A stretch of DNA of 7,998 nt from Hyphomicrobiales bacterium (GTDB taxonomy: Bacteria > Pseudomonadota > Alphaproteobacteria > Rhizobiales > Aestuariivirgaceae), in NCBI GenBank assembly GCA_027051995.1, contig JALUFY010000383.1, forward strand, positions 1 to 7,998. Reading direction: 5' to 3'. Below, in pieces: positions 6,365 to 7,998 of this stretch (positions are counted from its first letter, which is position 1; each line of letters starts with the position of its first letter). Below the pieces are notes generated by a model. That model worked only from the letters and a program-made list of their open reading frames with translations, searched no databases and was not told the origin of the DNA. A program made the position numbers and the translations under genes.

Positions 6365-7885
6365 TCAGCCCGCCTTCTTCTTCATGGGCAGGGCGACGAA
6401 GCGCTGGGCCTCGCCGGAGCGCACGAGGAAGAGAACCGACTTCTTGCCCTTTTTGGCGGCCTTCCCGATGGCGGCCTTGACGGCTTCGGGCGAATTGACC
6501 TCGATGCCGGCCACTTCGAGAATGATGTCGCCGGGGCGCAGGTTCTTCTTCGCCGCCTGGGAGCCCGGCTTGACCGAGACGATGGCCACGCCCTGGCCAT
6601 CATCGGCTCTCTTGAGCGCAAGCCCCATGGCCGAGGCGGACGCCGGAGCGGCCTTGTCCTTTTCGCCAAAGCCTTCGGCGATCTTCCTGTCGGACGGCAT
6701 GGAGCCGATCTTCACCGTGATGGTCTTTCTTTCGCCATCGCGCAGGATGGTGAGACGGGCCTCGTCGCCGGGCTTGACATGGGCGATCTTGCGGGCCAGG
6801 TCGCGCGGGTCCTTCACCTTCTCGCCATTGACCTGAAGGATGGTGTCGCCCGTCCTGATGCCGGCCTCGCGGGCGGGGGACTTGTCCGTGAGCTTGACGA
6901 CGATGGCGCCGCGCGGCTCATCCAGGCCGAGGCTCTCGGCGATATCCTTCGTGACCTGCTGGATCTGCACGCCCAGCCAGCCGCGCGTCACATGGCCCTT
7001 GCTCTTCAGATCCATGATGATCTCCCTGGCCACCGAGGCGGGGATGGCGAAGCCGATGCCGACCGAGCCGCCGGAGGGCGAGAAGATGGCGGTGTTGACG
7101 CCCACGACCTTGCCCTTGAGGTTGAAGGCCGGGCCGCCGGAGTTGCCCTTGTTGATGGGCGCGTCGATCTGAAGGAAATCGTCATAGGGGCCCGCGCCGA
7201 TCTGGCGGCCGCGGGCGGAGACGATGCCGGTGGTCACGGTGCCGCCGAAGCCGAAGGGATTGCCGACGGCGACAACCCAGTCGCCAACGCGCGGATCCTT
7301 TTCGGCGAACTCCACGGCGGGGAACTTCCTGCCGTTGGCGTCAATCACCTTGAGCAGGGCCAGGTCGGTCTTGGGATCGGCGCCGATGACCCGGGCCTTC
7401 CAGGTCTTGCCGTCATTGGTCTTGATCTTGACCTCCGAGGCATGCTTGACGACGTGGTTGTTGGTGACGATGTAGCCATCGGAGGAGATGAAAAAGCCGG
7501 AGCCGACGGCCTTGCCCTGATGGAACTGGGGCATGCGCCTGGGCAGGCCGAAGCGCTGCCCGCCAAAGTCCTTGAAGAACTTGCGGAATTCGGGAGGCAG
7601 GCTGTCCAGGCCGGGGAGCTTTTTCATCAGGCCATGGGAATCCTGACCGGCGGCCGGCTGGAAGGTGACTTCCACCGACACCACGGCGGGCATGACCTTC
7701 TCGACGAGATCGGCGAAGCCCTGCGCGGGCGCGGCCATCATGGCCTGGGCGCTGGCCGGCGGCAGGGCCAGGCCGGTCACGCCCGTGCCCAGAGCCGTCG
7801 CGGAAAGCATGCCGGCGATGGCCAGAGCCATGAGGGAGCGCCGGGTCTTTCCTGTCCTGGGCGTGTTGAAGTTTCTGGTTGTCAT
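6365..7885 (-). CDS. degP: Periplasmic Do-family serine endopeptidase (DegP/HtrA) with two PDZ domains
   Basis: This protease and chaperone acts in the periplasm, where it degrades or refolds misfolded envelope proteins. The chosen start, the ATG at 7885, gives 506 aa. It has AAGGAG 9 bases upstream and is followed at once by a signal peptide: basic TGKTRR, a hydrophobic core at about 18-40, and a likely cleavage after PASAQA near residue 48. The frame also opens at a TTG at 7951, but that would bury the signal peptide behind 22 acidic and polar residues. The trypsin-like domain (about 55-295) holds the complete catalytic triad: His144 in VTNNHVV, Asp174 in KTDLALLKV and Ser249 in NKGNSGGPAF. 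PDZ1 is at about 300-395 (GWLGVQIQ, SPAREAGIRTGD) and PDZ2 at about 415-500 (SQAAKKNLRPGDIILEV). The length and the two PDZ domains fit DegP/DegQ/MucD; those subtypes cannot be separated by eye. Its leader can fold over the ribosome-binding site. Confidence 0.96.
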   Translation of the reverse strand: MTTRNFNTPRTGKTRRSLMALAIAGMLSATALGTGVTGLALPPASAQAMMAAPAQGFADLVEKVMPAVVSVEVTFQPAAGQDSHGLMKKLPGLDSLPPEFRKFFKDFGGQRFGLPRRMPQFHQGKAVGSGFFISSDGYIVTNNHVVKHASEVKIKTNDGKTWKARVIGADPKTDLALLKVIDANGRKFPAVEFAEKDPRVGDWVVAVGNPFGFGGTVTTGIVSARGRQIGAGPYDDFLQIDAPINKGNSGGPAFNLKGKVVGVNTAIFSPSGGSVGIGFAIPASVAREIIMDLKSKGHVTRGWLGVQIQQVTKDIAESLGLDEPRGAIVVKLTDKSPAREAGIRTGDTILQVNGEKVKDPRDLARKIAHVKPGDEARLTILRDGERKTITVKIGSMPSDRKIAEGFGEKDKAAPASASAMGLALKRADDGQGVAIVSVKPGSQAAKKNLRPGDIILEVAGIEVNSPEAVKAAIGKAAKKGKKSVLFLVRSGEAQRFVALPMKKKAG

Positions 7886-7893
7886 GGAGGGGT

Positions 7894-7956
7894 TCTCCTT
7901 GTCTGCTTCGGGGGGAAATTCGCGCGGGCCCTGCGGCCCGCCGTCAGACAAGGAGA
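7894..7956 (-). promoter_or_regulatory. degP leader structure: 12-bp stem occluding the ribosome-binding site
   Basis: Read on the - strand, TCTCCTTGTCTG (7956-7945) is the exact reverse complement of CAGACAAGGAGA (7905-7894), which contains the AAGGAG ribosome-binding site of degP. Between them lies a second perfect hairpin, GCGGGCC and GGCCCGC around GCAG (7941-7924). The mRNA could form a long stem that hides the ribosome-binding site and leaves the AUG 8 bases beyond its foot. A DNA operator with dyad symmetry is an alternative. The structure forms only if transcription starts upstream of 7956. No convincing complete promoter is visible between there and the window edge; TATCGT near 7973-7978 (- strand) is a weak -10 candidate whose -35 would be at or beyond the edge. 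Confidence 0.55.
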
Positions 7957-7998
7957 TAGGACAGAGAGGCTTACGATACCACGTCCGGGGGATGAATT

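Noticed and set aside
6365..7951. Longer degP start at 7951, adding 22 residues
   Set aside because: It is a TTG without a ribosome-binding site and would put polar residues before a clear signal peptide. The ATG at 7885 has AAGGAG at good spacing.
1..7998. CRISPR array, toxin-antitoxin pair, phage or transposon genes
   Set aside because: No regular repeat-spacer array, transposase, integrase or recognisable toxin-antitoxin frame is present. All substantial genes are accounted for.

Overview
The window comes from a GC-rich alphaproteobacterium. The evidence is a GlnE/DegP/two-component gene set in an order I recall from Rhizobiales and Rhodospirillales, a DUF2335 membrane protein, and two dispersed palindromic repeats of the CATTGCCGGG...CCCGGCAATCCAG type common in alphaproteobacterial intergenic DNA. 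No rRNA, tRNA, CRISPR array, insertion sequence or phage gene is visible. This is mostly a core chromosomal region, with a small, less familiar insert in the middle.

Layout from left to right. Positions 1-89 hold the last codons of a histidine kinase on the + strand. Positions 90-311 are intergenic and carry a weak terminator and two inverted copies of a palindromic repeat. Everything else is on the - strand, so transcription runs right to left. In transcription order the genes are: a periplasmic DegP/HtrA-type serine protease (7885-6365) with its own terminator; a small unrecognised protein (6211-5945) overlapping a DUF2335 two-helix membrane protein (5985-5482); an OmpR-type response regulator (5363-4689); its HAMP-containing sensor kinase (4687-3296), almost certainly translationally coupled to the regulator; and glnE (3218-312), the bifunctional adenylyltransferase that controls glutamine synthetase.

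How they fit together: the degP - response regulator - kinase - glnE order resembles the alphaproteobacterial locus that includes degP1-actJ-actK in Sinorhizobium. There the two-component pair is linked to envelope and acid stress. A link between this pair and the protease here is inference from gene order only. Compared with that layout, the DUF2335 gene and the small ORF sit between degP and the regulator and have their own candidate promoter.

The most interesting signal is in the degP leader. A perfect 12-bp inverted repeat (7894-7905 / 7945-7956) would bury the complete AAGGAG ribosome-binding site in a long stem capped by a second GC-rich hairpin. This arrangement suggests structure-gated translation, possibly a thermosensor, of a stress protease.
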